Positions 16,191 to 23,771 of a DNA stretch of 33,238 nt are shown here, one piece after another. Source of the stretch: M55B111 sp964614065 (lineage in GTDB: Bacteria > Bipolaricaulota > Bipolaricaulia > M55B111); the NCBI GenBank assembly GCA_964614065.1, contig CAZTJJ010000012.1, positions 1 to 33,238 on the forward strand. The letters are read 5' to 3'. The notes below the pieces were generated by a model, which did not search any database, was not told the origin of the DNA, and saw only the letters and a program-made list of their open reading frames with translations. How positions within the stretch are numbered: the first letter of the stretch is position 1; each line of letters starts with the position of its first letter. The position numbers and the translations under genes were made by a program.

Positions 16191-16583
16191 TTAGTCATGG
16201 TCGTGTTGCTTATGAGAACCTTTACGAAATGCGTGCTCCTGGCAACCGTCCGCCTCCGATGCCACCGACAAGTTTCCTTGTTGCCAGTCGCTTAGGGCTT
16301 CACTTACCGTTCCCGAAGCACCGACATAGACGGTTATACAGTGTTGATCGAATAACCTGATGGCTTTTCTTCCTATATCAGAACAAACCATAACCTCAAT
16401 GCCTTCCTCTGCTAAGATATCAGCAGGTAGCCCACTTCCACCTTTATGAGTACTGTCATTAGAAATTACTTCAACCTGTTCGGTTTCGTCGTCATATATA
16501 GTGTACGTAGGTACCCTACCGAAGTGAAAACCAATTGTGTCAGCTAGTCCACCTTGACCACTCGTTGGAAAACATACTTTCAT
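16191..16583 (-). CDS. NifX/NafY-family (dinitrogenase Fe-Mo cofactor biosynthesis) protein with His-rich tail
   Basis: Small ribonuclease-H-like protein of the family that binds Fe-Mo cofactor precursors or, in ORP proteins, a Mo-Cu-sulfide cluster. The 130 residues show the typical MKVCFPTSG start, the HFGRVPTY motif, the GGSGLPADIL helix and YVGASGTVSEAL near the end of the domain. The C-terminus after about 110 is polar and histidine-rich (QEHAFRKGSHKQHDHD), suggesting extra metal binding. AGGGTGA precedes the ATG. Second gene of the minus-strand cluster, 27 nt after its paralogue. No nitrogenase genes are near, so nitrogen fixation is not implied. Confidence 0.9.
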   Translation of the reverse strand: MKVCFPTSGQGGLADTIGFHFGRVPTYTIYDDETEQVEVISNDSTHKGGSGLPADILAEEGIEVMVCSDIGRKAIRLFDQHCITVYVGASGTVSEALSDWQQGNLSVASEADGCQEHAFRKGSHKQHDHD

Positions 16584-16609
16584 AGTTTCACCCTGAATTT
16601 AGAATGTTT

Positions 16610-16978
16610 TTATATTCTTTTGCCCCGCCCTCCGCGGGTAGTTGATTTTTCAGTCTTTCTCAATTTACCTTCTTTGTACTCGGAAATAGCATTCTTAACG
16701 CTACCAGTAGCTCCTGTATAGATTTCGATCCCTGCAGAGGATAAAGCGCTATAAGCATTCGGTCCAACATTACCAGTTACAACGGCTTCCGTGTCAGTGC
16801 TAGCGAGAGTTTGGGCAGCTTCAACGCCGGCACCTCCGATCGCCCGCTGAGCTTGATTATCGATGGATTCTAACTCCATAGTTTCGGTATCAACAATAAC
16901 GAAGTAGTTACATCTGCCGAATCTACCATCTACATCTGAAGCTAAGCCGTCTCCTGTTGAAGTTACTGCAATTTTCAT
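16610..16978 (-). CDS. NifX/NafY-family (dinitrogenase Fe-Mo cofactor biosynthesis) protein
   Basis: First gene of the minus-strand cluster and paralogue of the next one: MKIAVTSTGDGLASDVDGRFGRCNYFVIVD is the family's N-terminal strand and metal-site loop, and GNVGPNAYSAL and IYTGATGSVKNAI follow. I start it at ATG 16978, which has GAGGT 6 nt upstream; an in-frame GTG four codons earlier lacks a ribosome site. The 122-aa protein ends in a basic tail (KTEKSTTRGGRGKRI). Function is probably binding or delivery of a metal cluster, together with the ferredoxin-type ATPases downstream. Confidence 0.9.
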   Translation of the reverse strand: MKIAVTSTGDGLASDVDGRFGRCNYFVIVDTETMELESIDNQAQRAIGGAGVEAAQTLASTDTEAVVTGNVGPNAYSALSSAGIEIYTGATGSVKNAISEYKEGKLRKTEKSTTRGGRGKRI

Positions 16979-17418
16979 GTAATACCTCACGTTTTTTAGA
17001 GCGTTTTAATCTATCTAACTTGGAGCAACAAGACAATCAATGACGATTAATCACGATCTGGTTTAAGAATATAAAGTTATTAAGGACATATATTCAAGAG
17101 AAAAAGAACCTTTTTCTCGTTATAGACGTATCGTCAATATTCTGTATTATCCTAGATTACGCCTACCCAAAATTCAAGGGACTTCGCCCTGCAGATGCAT
17201 CCTTGGCTTAAAAGTAAAGATGGAGTACTCACCAGTTGATGAAATTCAGAAAGGGAATTTCTGAACAATATCTACGCAAATGTTACTGATAACCTACACA
17301 ACACGGAATAAGTCCAGTAATATATTATCCGTTTACTGTTTCGCCAGGCGAAGACCTAGCTTGAGAGATTGTTACACGGTTATTGAGAAATTCAGGGAGA
17401 ATCAATTCTGTTTCGATA
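16979..17418. other. 440-bp divergent intergenic region with several hairpins
   Basis: It separates the minus-strand NifX/MinD operon from the plus-strand MFS gene and holds no credible ORF. Inverted repeats include GAGAAAAAG-AAC-CTTTTTCTC (17098-17118), TTCAGAAA-GGGAA-TTTCTGAA (17245-17265) and TTCGC-CAG-GCGAA (about 17340-17352). These could be operators, terminators or an unannotated small RNA. No clear promoter for the MFS gene was found. Confidence 0.5.
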
Positions 17419-18654
17419 ATGGCTGACGATCAACAAAAACGAAACTTTAATGGGGGTCTAGTACACGGCACTTTTTTGAGCGCAAGTATCCGACTTGCCG
17501 ACGTAGACCTAATTCTACCCGCATTTGTCAGTTCTATAGCTGACTCAAAATTTCTAATTGCTTTACTTCCATCAATTTATCTAAGTGCAGGTAACCTGCC
17601 GCAGACCCTGTTTGCCAATTTTGTTGAGCCACACTCTAAGAAAAAGCCTTTTTTGTTCTTTGCAATTTATACCAGAGTTCTTTTGTGGTTTATCATAGGC
17701 ATCACCGTCATGGTTTTTGGAATGAGTATGCCGATTATGATCTTGTCTCTTTTGTTTGCGTCACTTCTAATTTATTCTATGACAGGCTCGTTAGGTGGGG
17801 TCGCTTATACGGATATTATCGGCAAGACAATCGAGAGAACTAGTCGAGCTAAGTTCTACGCAACCAAACAAGCACTGGGAAGCTTACTTGCGTTTGCCAG
17901 CGGGTTCCTGGTTAGATACATTCTAAGTGATTCGTTCTTTTATGCATTCCCCAGAAATTACGCAGTTTTGTTTCTTCTCTCTGCTTTAGCGTTGTTGATT
18001 GGGGTAACTGGTTTTTACATGATTAAAGAGCCAACAAGTGTTGGAGCAAAAAGGACTAGATTTAAGCATTACTTCCCTGGAATCTTACAAATCTTACGCC
18101 AGGACCGAGAGCTTAGGGTATTTCTACTAGTTCGAATACTTGCCGGATTTCATATAATGATCATCCCTTACTATATCGTGTTTTTCAAAGAGGAGGTAGG
18201 AATTGCAAGTGGTCTTATAGGTATTTACCTTGCAGCTAGAGTTGTTGGTGGTGCTCTGTCTAATTTGGTTTGGATGCGCATAGCGGCGAATGATGCTAAT
18301 TTAGTTATCTTGATATGTTTGTTTATGGCCGCAGTTACACCATTAATAGCAGTTTTTATTACGCCGTTGAATCCACTTTATTTTTCTATTGTCTTCATAT
18401 TGGCTGGATCTGGGATGAACGCTAGGCAGGTCGGGTTTAACACTCAGTTGCTTGAACTAGCACCGGCGGAAAAGAGACCCACCTACAGAGGGATAATGGG
18501 AACCGCCATTGCATTAACGGCGCCCCTTCCTTTTCTAGCAGGTGCTATCATCGAAATGTTTTCGTTCCAGGCTGCCTTTTTTTTCACTGCGGTTTTGATG
18601 TTTGTCGGGGTAATTGGTCTGGGGATCGCTATGTTGAAAAATCACTTTGCGTAG
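17419..18654 (+). CDS. Major facilitator superfamily transporter
   Basis: Polytopic inner-membrane protein of about 411 residues with roughly 12 hydrophobic segments, a large fraction of Phe, Leu and Ile, and a cytoplasmic loop near the middle (IKEPTSVGAKRTRFKHYFPG) that divides two six-helix halves. This is the MFS layout. I cannot assign a substrate. The frame is open from a TTG at 17383, but the first ATG (17419, MADDQQKRN) is the more likely start, since a soluble basic N-terminus precedes helix 1. No good Shine-Dalgarno is present for either. The gene is followed by an unrelated membrane protein after about 60 nt. Confidence 0.8.
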   Translation: MADDQQKRNFNGGLVHGTFLSASIRLADVDLILPAFVSSIADSKFLIALLPSIYLSAGNLPQTLFANFVEPHSKKKPFLFFAIYTRVLLWFIIGITVMVFGMSMPIMILSLLFASLLIYSMTGSLGGVAYTDIIGKTIERTSRAKFYATKQALGSLLAFASGFLVRYILSDSFFYAFPRNYAVLFLLSALALLIGVTGFYMIKEPTSVGAKRTRFKHYFPGILQILRQDRELRVFLLVRILAGFHIMIIPYYIVFFKEEVGIASGLIGIYLAARVVGGALSNLVWMRIAANDANLVILICLFMAAVTPLIAVFITPLNPLYFSIVFILAGSGMNARQVGFNTQLLELAPAEKRPTYRGIMGTAIALTAPLPFLAGAIIEMFSFQAAFFFTAVLMFVGVIGLGIAMLKNHFA

Positions 18655-18717
18655 GGTACAGCTCTGTGCTAGTCTTAAGATAGAGATGAACGTTCGGTCG
18701 AGGAAAGAGAATGAATA

Positions 18718-19413
18718 ATGAACAACGAAGAAGAGTCTAAAATATCTGACGACGAGCTAGAAACGATTTTAATTCACTTATATCGTGGTGAAGTGCAAAG
18801 AGTTAACACCTGGCGCAACCGTCTAGATACCACCCCTTATTGGTCTCTCGTGGTGGCAGCGGGTATGATTACATGGTCGTACTCTTCTCCGATGCGTTCA
18901 CCTGCGCTTATCTTGCTGGTTATCCCCCTAACTTTTGCAGTATTAGTACTTGAGGCAAATAGATACCAGATGCATGAGGTCTGGCGTTCGCGGTTAAGAT
19001 TACTAGAGGAGAACTTTATTGCTAATGTGTTGGACCCGGATGAGTCGTTACCTAGAGTGGAGTGGAGAAAAGTACTCGCTAAAGACTTGAGGGAGCCTGA
19101 ACATAAACTTAACTTTTCATCGGCAATTGCCGTTCGTTTGAGAAAAATCTACCTGTGGATTTTTGTTACCATCGTTTTGAGCTGGATAATGAAAATAAAT
19201 CTACATCCCACCCCAACCAAAGCGCTTTCTACTGTGTTGCACCGTGCAAGAGTTGGTTATATACCCGGGGTTGCCATGGTTGCAGCTGTGTTGGCTTTTA
19301 TGGCCTTTCTAATTGTTCTTGCAATAGCGGGAATACAGCCGGTGAAGGAAGAAAGAAAGGGAGAAGTCCTCGAGGAAGAGCCGGGATATGAGTGGAGACG
19401 TGACAAGGATTAA
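18718..19413 (+). CDS. DUF2270 family membrane protein
   Basis: A 231-aa membrane protein matching the DUF2270 family, of unknown function. Recognisable landmarks are LYRGEVQRVNTWRNRLDTT (about 25-43), a hydrophobic pair around 44-80, EANRYQMHEVWRSRLRLLEENF (about 81-102), the soluble WRKVLAKDLREPEHK stretch, and two more membrane segments near 143-160 and 183-207. The tail is strongly charged. It lies between an MFS gene and mrp on the same strand but has its own spacing (about 60 nt before it, about 100 nt after), so operon membership is uncertain. Confidence 0.85.
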   Translation: MNNEEESKISDDELETILIHLYRGEVQRVNTWRNRLDTTPYWSLVVAAGMITWSYSSPMRSPALILLVIPLTFAVLVLEANRYQMHEVWRSRLRLLEENFIANVLDPDESLPRVEWRKVLAKDLREPEHKLNFSSAIAVRLRKIYLWIFVTIVLSWIMKINLHPTPTKALSTVLHRARVGYIPGVAMVAAVLAFMAFLIVLAIAGIQPVKEERKGEVLEEEPGYEWRRDKD

Positions 19414-19421
19414 TTTAACAG

Positions 19422-19449
19422 TTGATTTACCCTGTGCATATGATAGAAT
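19422..19449 (+). promoter_or_regulatory. Promoter of mrp
   Basis: TTGATT (19422-19427), a 16-bp spacer and TAGAAT (19444-19449). This gives a leader of about 60 nt with a normal Shine-Dalgarno. It also excludes the in-frame TTG at 19453 as the translation start. Confidence 0.5.
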
Positions 19450-19518
19450 CGTTTGGAAGCATTTAAATTCAGTTTAATAGAACTAACGGAATCGTTCATT
19501 TCCATTGGAGGGTACATA

Positions 19519-20349
19519 ATGAACCAAAATACAGACAATAAACAGAAACAGGCGCAAGCTCAAGCACAAAAAATTAGGTTAGAAAACGTAAAACACGCCT
19601 TGATTGTCATGAGTGGAAAAGGTGGAGTGGGGAAAAGCACAGTCTCTGCAAACCTTGCCGCGTCGCTAGCTCAGGAATCGACCAGCAATATTGGCGTCCT
19701 GGATGCAGATATCCACGGTCCAAATATTCCCAAAATAATGGGCGTTGACGATCAATTGCTTTCCGGAACCGAAAACAGAATCGAACCTGCTAAGCTGGAT
19801 AACTTGCGCATAATGTCCATGGCCTTTACCTTACCGGATGAGGATTCTCCGGTTATCTGGCGAGGGCCGTTAAAAATGAAAGCGATTCGTCAATTTCTAA
19901 ACGACGTTAACTGGGGGGAGTTAGAGTATCTTATAGTTGATCTGCCGCCGGGAACGGGTGATGAGGCATTATCAATTGCCCAACTCCTTGAGAAATTGGA
20001 TGGATCCATAATAGTAACTACACCACAGGATCTATCTCTATTAGATTCTAGGAAAGCGGTTAATTTTTCGAGAAAATTAGATGTCCCCGTAATAGGTGTT
20101 GTAGAGAACATGAGTGGTTTCGTTTGCCCCCACTGTGGCAAGAAAACTGATATCTTTAAAGCTGGTGGGGGTAGAAAAGCCTCCGAGCAGTTGGGGATTA
20201 ATTTCTTAGGTGACGTTCCGCTGGATCACAGGATCGTTAAAACCGGCGATGATGGCATACCTTTTGTTAAAAGATATCCGGATTCCGAAGCAGCAAAATC
20301 ATTTGCCACGGTAGTCAATAACTTCAGAGACTACATAGAAACACATTAG
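19519..20349 (+). CDS. mrp: Mrp/NBP35-type Fe-S cluster carrier ATPase
   Basis: Cytoplasmic scaffold ATPase that binds a labile 4Fe-4S cluster and delivers it to apoproteins. From ATG 19519, preceded by GGAGGG, it has 276 aa. It begins with a short Gln/Ala-repeat segment (KQAQAQAQK, 10-18), then has Walker A SGKGGVGKST (32-41), LDADIHGPNIPK (61-72), VDLPPGTGDEA (140-150) and the cluster-ligand pair C203-P-H-C206 in the usual GFVCPHCG context. In ORP loci a related MRP/NBP35 protein accompanies the ferredoxin-type MinD ATPases and NifX-fold proteins found 2.5 kb upstream. The iron-sulfur-rich operon at 24-33 kb would be a natural client. Confidence 0.95.
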   Translation: MNQNTDNKQKQAQAQAQKIRLENVKHALIVMSGKGGVGKSTVSANLAASLAQESTSNIGVLDADIHGPNIPKIMGVDDQLLSGTENRIEPAKLDNLRIMSMAFTLPDEDSPVIWRGPLKMKAIRQFLNDVNWGELEYLIVDLPPGTGDEALSIAQLLEKLDGSIIVTTPQDLSLLDSRKAVNFSRKLDVPVIGVVENMSGFVCPHCGKKTDIFKAGGGRKASEQLGINFLGDVPLDHRIVKTGDDGIPFVKRYPDSEAAKSFATVVNNFRDYIETH

Positions 20350-20429
20350 CAGGTTCCACAAATTACCATACAGACGATTAAGTCAAGAACCCCGCCCCAA
20401 GGTACTGGAAGGCTTCCACGGCAAGGTTT

Positions 20430-20466
20430 GGTGATGGGCTGAATTTACACCGAAACTGCCATCACC
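20430..20466. repeat. Stem-loop in a G+C-rich patch between mrp and the methyltransferase
   Basis: GGTGATGG (20430-20437) and CCATCACC (20459-20466) form a perfect 8-bp stem with a 21-nt loop. The preceding 50 nt contain the palindrome GGAAGGCTTCC and are noticeably G+C-richer than the surroundings. No T-run follows, so it is not a standard terminator. I do not recognise a riboswitch. Confidence 0.4.
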
Positions 20467-20634
20467 CGAATAGACGGTAGTAATGCGTTTGGCAAGACGG
20501 ATGGAGAAGAGATAACATGGAAGGATATTGACAAGTACGTAGTAGTGACAGGGATAAGAAGCTATCATCCAATAGAGGATGATGATCTGGATATACCGAC
20601 AATCAAGCATACAATCAGTTCGAGGTTCAAAAAG

Positions 20635-21285
20635 ATGGGAAAACTTTATCCCGAATCTAGAGTAGAAATTGAAGGAATATTAGCCAAACATTACGGTTTC
20701 CTGCTAAACCTCGTTACCGCGGGGAGGTACAAGCACTTTATCCAAAAGGCCGTGGAAGACATGAAGATCCGGCCATCCGATAAGATATTGGATCTTGGGG
20801 CTGGGTCTGGTTATAATGCTGAATTTATGTGTAAATACATGGGCAAGGAAGGTTATATTCTTGGCCTGGAGATCGGTGAAACAGCAATCCGTAGGTTTAA
20901 TAATAGATTTGAAGGGATCGATAAAGTCCAAATCGAGAAGAGAAGAATAGATAAACCAATCCCTTATGAAAATGTCTTTGATAAGGTTTTTGCTTCGTTT
21001 GTGTTTCACGGGTTACCTCACTCGTCGAGGTTAAAACTACTCGACAACGCCCACAACGCGTTAAAGAAAAATGGCACACTTCTCATTCTGGATTATGGGA
21101 AATTCGAAGTTGCAACACTTCCATTTTATTTCAAGATTCCATTCAAGGCACTAGAGTGTAAATACGCCTTTGATTATCTAAAACGAGATTGGGACAATAT
21201 TTTCCGCCAACATCGGTTTGAGGTGACTGGTCGCAATACGTATTTTAATAACTTTGCACAGTTACTATCGGCAAGAAAAGTTTGA
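20635..21285 (+). CDS. Class I SAM-dependent methyltransferase (UbiE-like fold)
   Basis: Rossmann-fold methyltransferase of 216 aa. The SAM-binding motif is ILDLGAGSGYNAEF, followed by the acidic end of strand 2 (YILGLEIGE) and motif III-like FDKVFASFVFHGL. It begins with a conserved-looking segment, RVEIEGILAKHYGFLLNLVTAGRYKHFIQKA, seen in a family of small methyltransferases from anaerobes whose substrate I do not know. I start it at ATG 20635, 9-10 nt after CGAGG. The frame extends upstream to a GTG at 20545 and stays open back to 20443, but no ribosome site supports those starts. A TACAAT at 20610-20615 may be its -10. Confidence 0.8.
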   Translation: MGKLYPESRVEIEGILAKHYGFLLNLVTAGRYKHFIQKAVEDMKIRPSDKILDLGAGSGYNAEFMCKYMGKEGYILGLEIGETAIRRFNNRFEGIDKVQIEKRRIDKPIPYENVFDKVFASFVFHGLPHSSRLKLLDNAHNALKKNGTLLILDYGKFEVATLPFYFKIPFKALECKYAFDYLKRDWDNIFRQHRFEVTGRNTYFNNFAQLLSARKV

Positions 21286-21574
21286 CAGGTAAGGTTCTAA
21301 GTTAGAATTTAGCCCTAGTATTGCTTTACCAGCTTCGGCCAGCCTTTTAGGTATTACCTAAAACGTACGGTTTCTCGCTCATGATCAAGCTCTACCAAAG
21401 ACTACATGGACAAATGACTCCTCTTTAATCAACTGTGTTCTCACTCCAGTGGGCGTTATTTGTCAAGGTCATTCAAGTTTATTTGACAAATCCCGACCAG
21501 TACCAACTCCCTATTCTCAAATTTAACATACAGCTAACCGTACTTTTTCAATAAACGAGTGAGAATCGCTGGGA
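21286..21574. other. Intergenic region with two inverted repeats between convergent units
   Basis: No ORF is credible here. TTTTAGGT-ATT-ACCTAAAA (21345-21363) is a perfect 8-bp hairpin that may terminate transcription from both sides. ATTTGTCAA (21458-21466) and TTGACAAAT (21483-21491) form a perfect 9-bp inverted repeat with a 16-nt loop, downstream of the minus-strand sigma-factor operon. Confidence 0.45.
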
Positions 21575-22387
21575 CTAAGCATTAAACTCTTCTGCAATTC
21601 TCACCAGTCTCTCAATTGTGCTTTGGTTGCTTAAAAATCGCGAGAGTTGAGGATTGATGTCAGTGGACTTTTCCCCACCTTTTACGTTGGAATTTGAACT
21701 AAGTGACACCGGCAGAGCGCTAACTCTTATTAGGTTATGCATGATTTGCTTGAGCTGGACAAATTTACTGTCAGTGGGCTCTTGACTTCCACCATTTTGT
21801 TGTCTTAAGAATATTTCTATAGTTTCAGCCAATGTGTCGATTAGAGCGTGTTTATGCTGATAGGTCAGATACAGGCTCACCCCTTCTGTTTGGACATAAT
21901 CCTTTATACTCCGCAACAAGTGAATCTGCCGTCGGACCGTTGACAAAACTGTGGTGAAGGGTGCGCGCCTTCGAAGCAACCTGATTGAGGTTCTTGTTAT
22001 CAAAAAAACAGGTAGGTTGTCGCTTAAACTGGTCTGATAGAGGCGGATTAGCTCGCTCTTTTGACGAGCTGAGCCCCGACTGTTGACCAATGCCGTCAAT
22101 AGAGTATTTGTACCAACTGAACTGGAATAATCCAGCAGGCCAGCCTGGGCGGCTTTAATAATCGTGTGAGGGAGGGATCTCATCTGCCTAGCGGACAGAA
22201 AATCCAACCTCTCTACCTGGGTTCTTACACTCCTTTCTCGGGGAACGTTGTTTGCAGAGGCGTTAAACGTGACTGATCCTAGAAAGAAAAGTAGGATTAG
22301 AAGAAAACTCACAAGAAAAATTATCCCCAAATTATCGCTGCTGCAAAACGCAAATCTAAGTGATAACAAACTATTGCTTTTACTCAT
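21575..22387 (-). CDS. Membrane-anchored protein of unknown function in the sigma-factor operon
   Basis: I do not recognise this 270-aa protein. Residues 20-40 form one hydrophobic segment (IIFLVSFLLILLFFLGSVTF) that looks like a signal anchor, leaving about 230 residues outside the membrane. These are rich in Arg, Ser and Leu and look mostly helical. A Ser/Gly/Asn-rich linker lies around 200-240. There are no cysteines outside the N-terminus and no catalytic motif I can identify. It is the third gene after an ECF sigma factor and a membrane protein with a sugar-binding-like domain, so an envelope sensing or structural role is inferred from context only. Confidence 0.75.
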   Translation of the reverse strand: MSKSNSLLSLRFAFCSSDNLGIIFLVSFLLILLFFLGSVTFNASANNVPRERSVRTQVERLDFLSARQMRSLPHTIIKAAQAGLLDYSSSVGTNTLLTALVNSRGSARQKSELIRLYQTSLSDNLPVFLITRTSIRLLRRRAPFTTVLSTVRRQIHLLRSIKDYVQTEGVSLYLTYQHKHALIDTLAETIEIFLRQQNGGSQEPTDSKFVQLKQIMHNLIRVSALPVSLSSNSNVKGGEKSTDINPQLSRFLSNQSTIERLVRIAEEFNA

Positions 22388-22423
22388 CTGCTCACTGACA
22401 CCCCCAAAACGAAAATTAAGTGT

Positions 22424-23023
22424 TCATGCGGATGTTTGGTTACCGGATCCCTCCTTGTCATTTTCTCGGATATAGATGATACCATTTTTGCTATTGTCCC
22501 AGTCCCTTACGACTTCATCGGCACGAGGGTAACTATCGGGTTTATCGTTTCCGTTCAATAGATAGTAGTACTCGTATTTACCCTCTTTTAGTTTCAGTTT
22601 AACCGTCCACACGCCGTCACCATCTTTGTCTGACATTTCAATTGGCTTAAACCCGCTAAACTCTCCGGCCAATTCCACTCTGTCGGCATCGGCTGCCTGG
22701 AATCTGAATAGGGTTAACGTTTGATGGGTATTTCTGGCAGGAAGGATAAACCATCCCAATAAGACACCAACTATGGTGGCAGTAACTACAGAAGCAACGA
22801 TTGCGTAACGTTGGACAACTGTAAACTGATAGTACAGTTCTGATGATTTATCTTTAAGTTTGTGCATCCAAAAGAGAAGGCTAAAATTATTGCGTGTACT
22901 GATTTGACTGATGACCCGGTTTTCGATGTTCTGTAGGCGTCGGGAGTCGGATTGAACGATTTCCTCCCATTCATCTTTGACCTTTTCTTTTATCGAAGGT
23001 TCGAAATCACTATCCGGTTTCAT
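22424..23023 (-). CDS. Single-pass membrane protein with C-terminal glycogen-binding (CBM48/AMPK-beta-like) domain, putative anti-sigma factor
   Basis: The 199 residues divide into a charged cytoplasmic N-terminus (1-70, partly coiled), one transmembrane helix (about 72-93, YAIVASVVTATIVGVLLGWFIL) and an outer E-set domain (about 101-190) with the AMPK-beta/isoamylase-N pattern VELAGEFSGFKPIEMSDKDGDGVWTVKLKLKEGKYEYYYLLNG. It overlaps the sigma-factor stop by 4 nt (ATGA), with AAGGGGG as ribosome site. Position directly after an ECF sigma gene suggests a membrane regulator of that sigma, although no zinc-binding anti-sigma motif is visible. The outer domain may sense a glycan or simply be structural. 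Confidence 0.85.
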   Translation of the reverse strand: MKPDSDFEPSIKEKVKDEWEEIVQSDSRRLQNIENRVISQISTRNNFSLLFWMHKLKDKSSELYYQFTVVQRYAIVASVVTATIVGVLLGWFILPARNTHQTLTLFRFQAADADRVELAGEFSGFKPIEMSDKDGDGVWTVKLKLKEGKYEYYYLLNGNDKPDSYPRADEVVRDWDNSKNGIIYIRENDKEGSGNQTSA

Positions 23024-23553
23024 TTTACCCCCTTTTGTTTACACAACTCTTTTACTCTGGTTTTTCCTCGATGTAGTCTGGTCTTAACTGTACCTTCTGG
23101 GATATCAAGTATCTGTGAGATCTCCTGATAGGACTGCTCACCCCAAAAACGAAGTATCAGGGGAGCTCGATATTTAGCACTTAAACTAAAAACTGCTTCT
23201 CTTATCCCATTTACTCGCTTTTCTTTCCTAACTTGTGTTTGAGGATCGTTTTTTCCTTTCACTAAAGGGAGGTTATTGATAAAGCGCCACCGATCTCTTT
23301 TTCTAATTATGTTTTTAGAGATGTTACTACCTATTGTGAACAACCATGTCGAAAATTTTCTATTCATATCATATTTCTCCAGGTTGTTCCAAGCTTTGAT
23401 AAATGTTTCCTGGGTAGCGTCCTCCGCTTCTGTTCTGTCCTTTAACAGGGCCAGGTTTACACCGTAAACAGCGCGTTTATACCGTTTGGCTATTTCACCC
23501 CAAGCCTGCTTTTCCCCTCTTAGAGAACGATATAACAGTTCTGTTTCGTCCAT
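23020..23553 (-). CDS. ECF-type RNA polymerase sigma factor
   Basis: Sigma-70-family group 4 (ECF) sigma factor. Region 2 runs from about residue 5 to 88 (DATQETFIKAWNNLEKYD, FSTWLFTIGSNISKNIIRKR) and region 4 is the C-terminal helix-turn-helix (LSAKYRAPLILRFWGEQSYQEISQILDIPEGTVKTRLHRGK). Starting at ATG 23553 gives 177 aa beginning MDETELLYRS, as in relatives. In-frame ATGs at 23577 and 23610 would add 8 or 19 residues but none has a Shine-Dalgarno, so the message may be leaderless. It is translationally coupled to the downstream membrane gene. It is probably autoregulated, but no ECF-type promoter could be confirmed. Confidence 0.93.
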   Translation of the reverse strand: MDETELLYRSLRGEKQAWGEIAKRYKRAVYGVNLALLKDRTEAEDATQETFIKAWNNLEKYDMNRKFSTWLFTIGSNISKNIIRKRDRWRFINNLPLVKGKNDPQTQVRKEKRVNGIREAVFSLSAKYRAPLILRFWGEQSYQEISQILDIPEGTVKTRLHRGKTRVKELCKQKGVK

Positions 23554-23581
23554 TGAACCAATGTTTTTAGTTCTCATTGTA

Positions 23582-23594
23582 TTTACACAGTAAA
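23582..23594. promoter_or_regulatory. Palindrome TTTAC-ACA-GTAAA at the sigma-factor start region
   Basis: A perfect 5-3-5 inverted repeat lies within the upstream frame extension of the sigma gene, where the 5' end of its transcript would be expected. It is short, so it may be chance; an operator is possible. Confidence 0.25.
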
Positions 23595-23771
23595 CATGAA
23601 AATGTTTCATTTGTATATCAACGTTCAGCTATCAAAAACATTTTGCCAAATTTTTCGGTAAGAAAGCAAGTACTGATGTAAAAGTTCATGTGAAACAGGA
23701 ACTTTTGTAACTAGTTGAGGATTATCATATCAAGGGTTGATCTGAATCATGGAAGAAAAATACACTGGTTG

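Noticed and set aside
16191..16990. Nitrogen fixation inferred from dinitrogenase cofactor-family proteins
   Set aside because: These are small NifX/NafY-fold proteins common in non-fixing anaerobes; no nifHDK, nifB or nifEN is present.
20430..20466. Fluoride-type riboswitch suggested by GGTGATGG
   Set aside because: The rest of the fluoride aptamer (pseudoknot and conserved loop sequence) is not present, and the downstream gene is a methyltransferase.
20383..20610. 75-codon minus-strand open frame between mrp and the methyltransferase
   Set aside because: It overlaps the methyltransferase promoter region, has no ribosome site, and its end coincides with the hairpin patch, so openness is probably compositional.
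23690..23730. GGAACTTTT as an ECF-sigma -35 on the plus strand before korC
   Set aside because: No matching ECF-type -10 at the proper distance, and a perfect TATAAT much closer to korC explains that promoter better.
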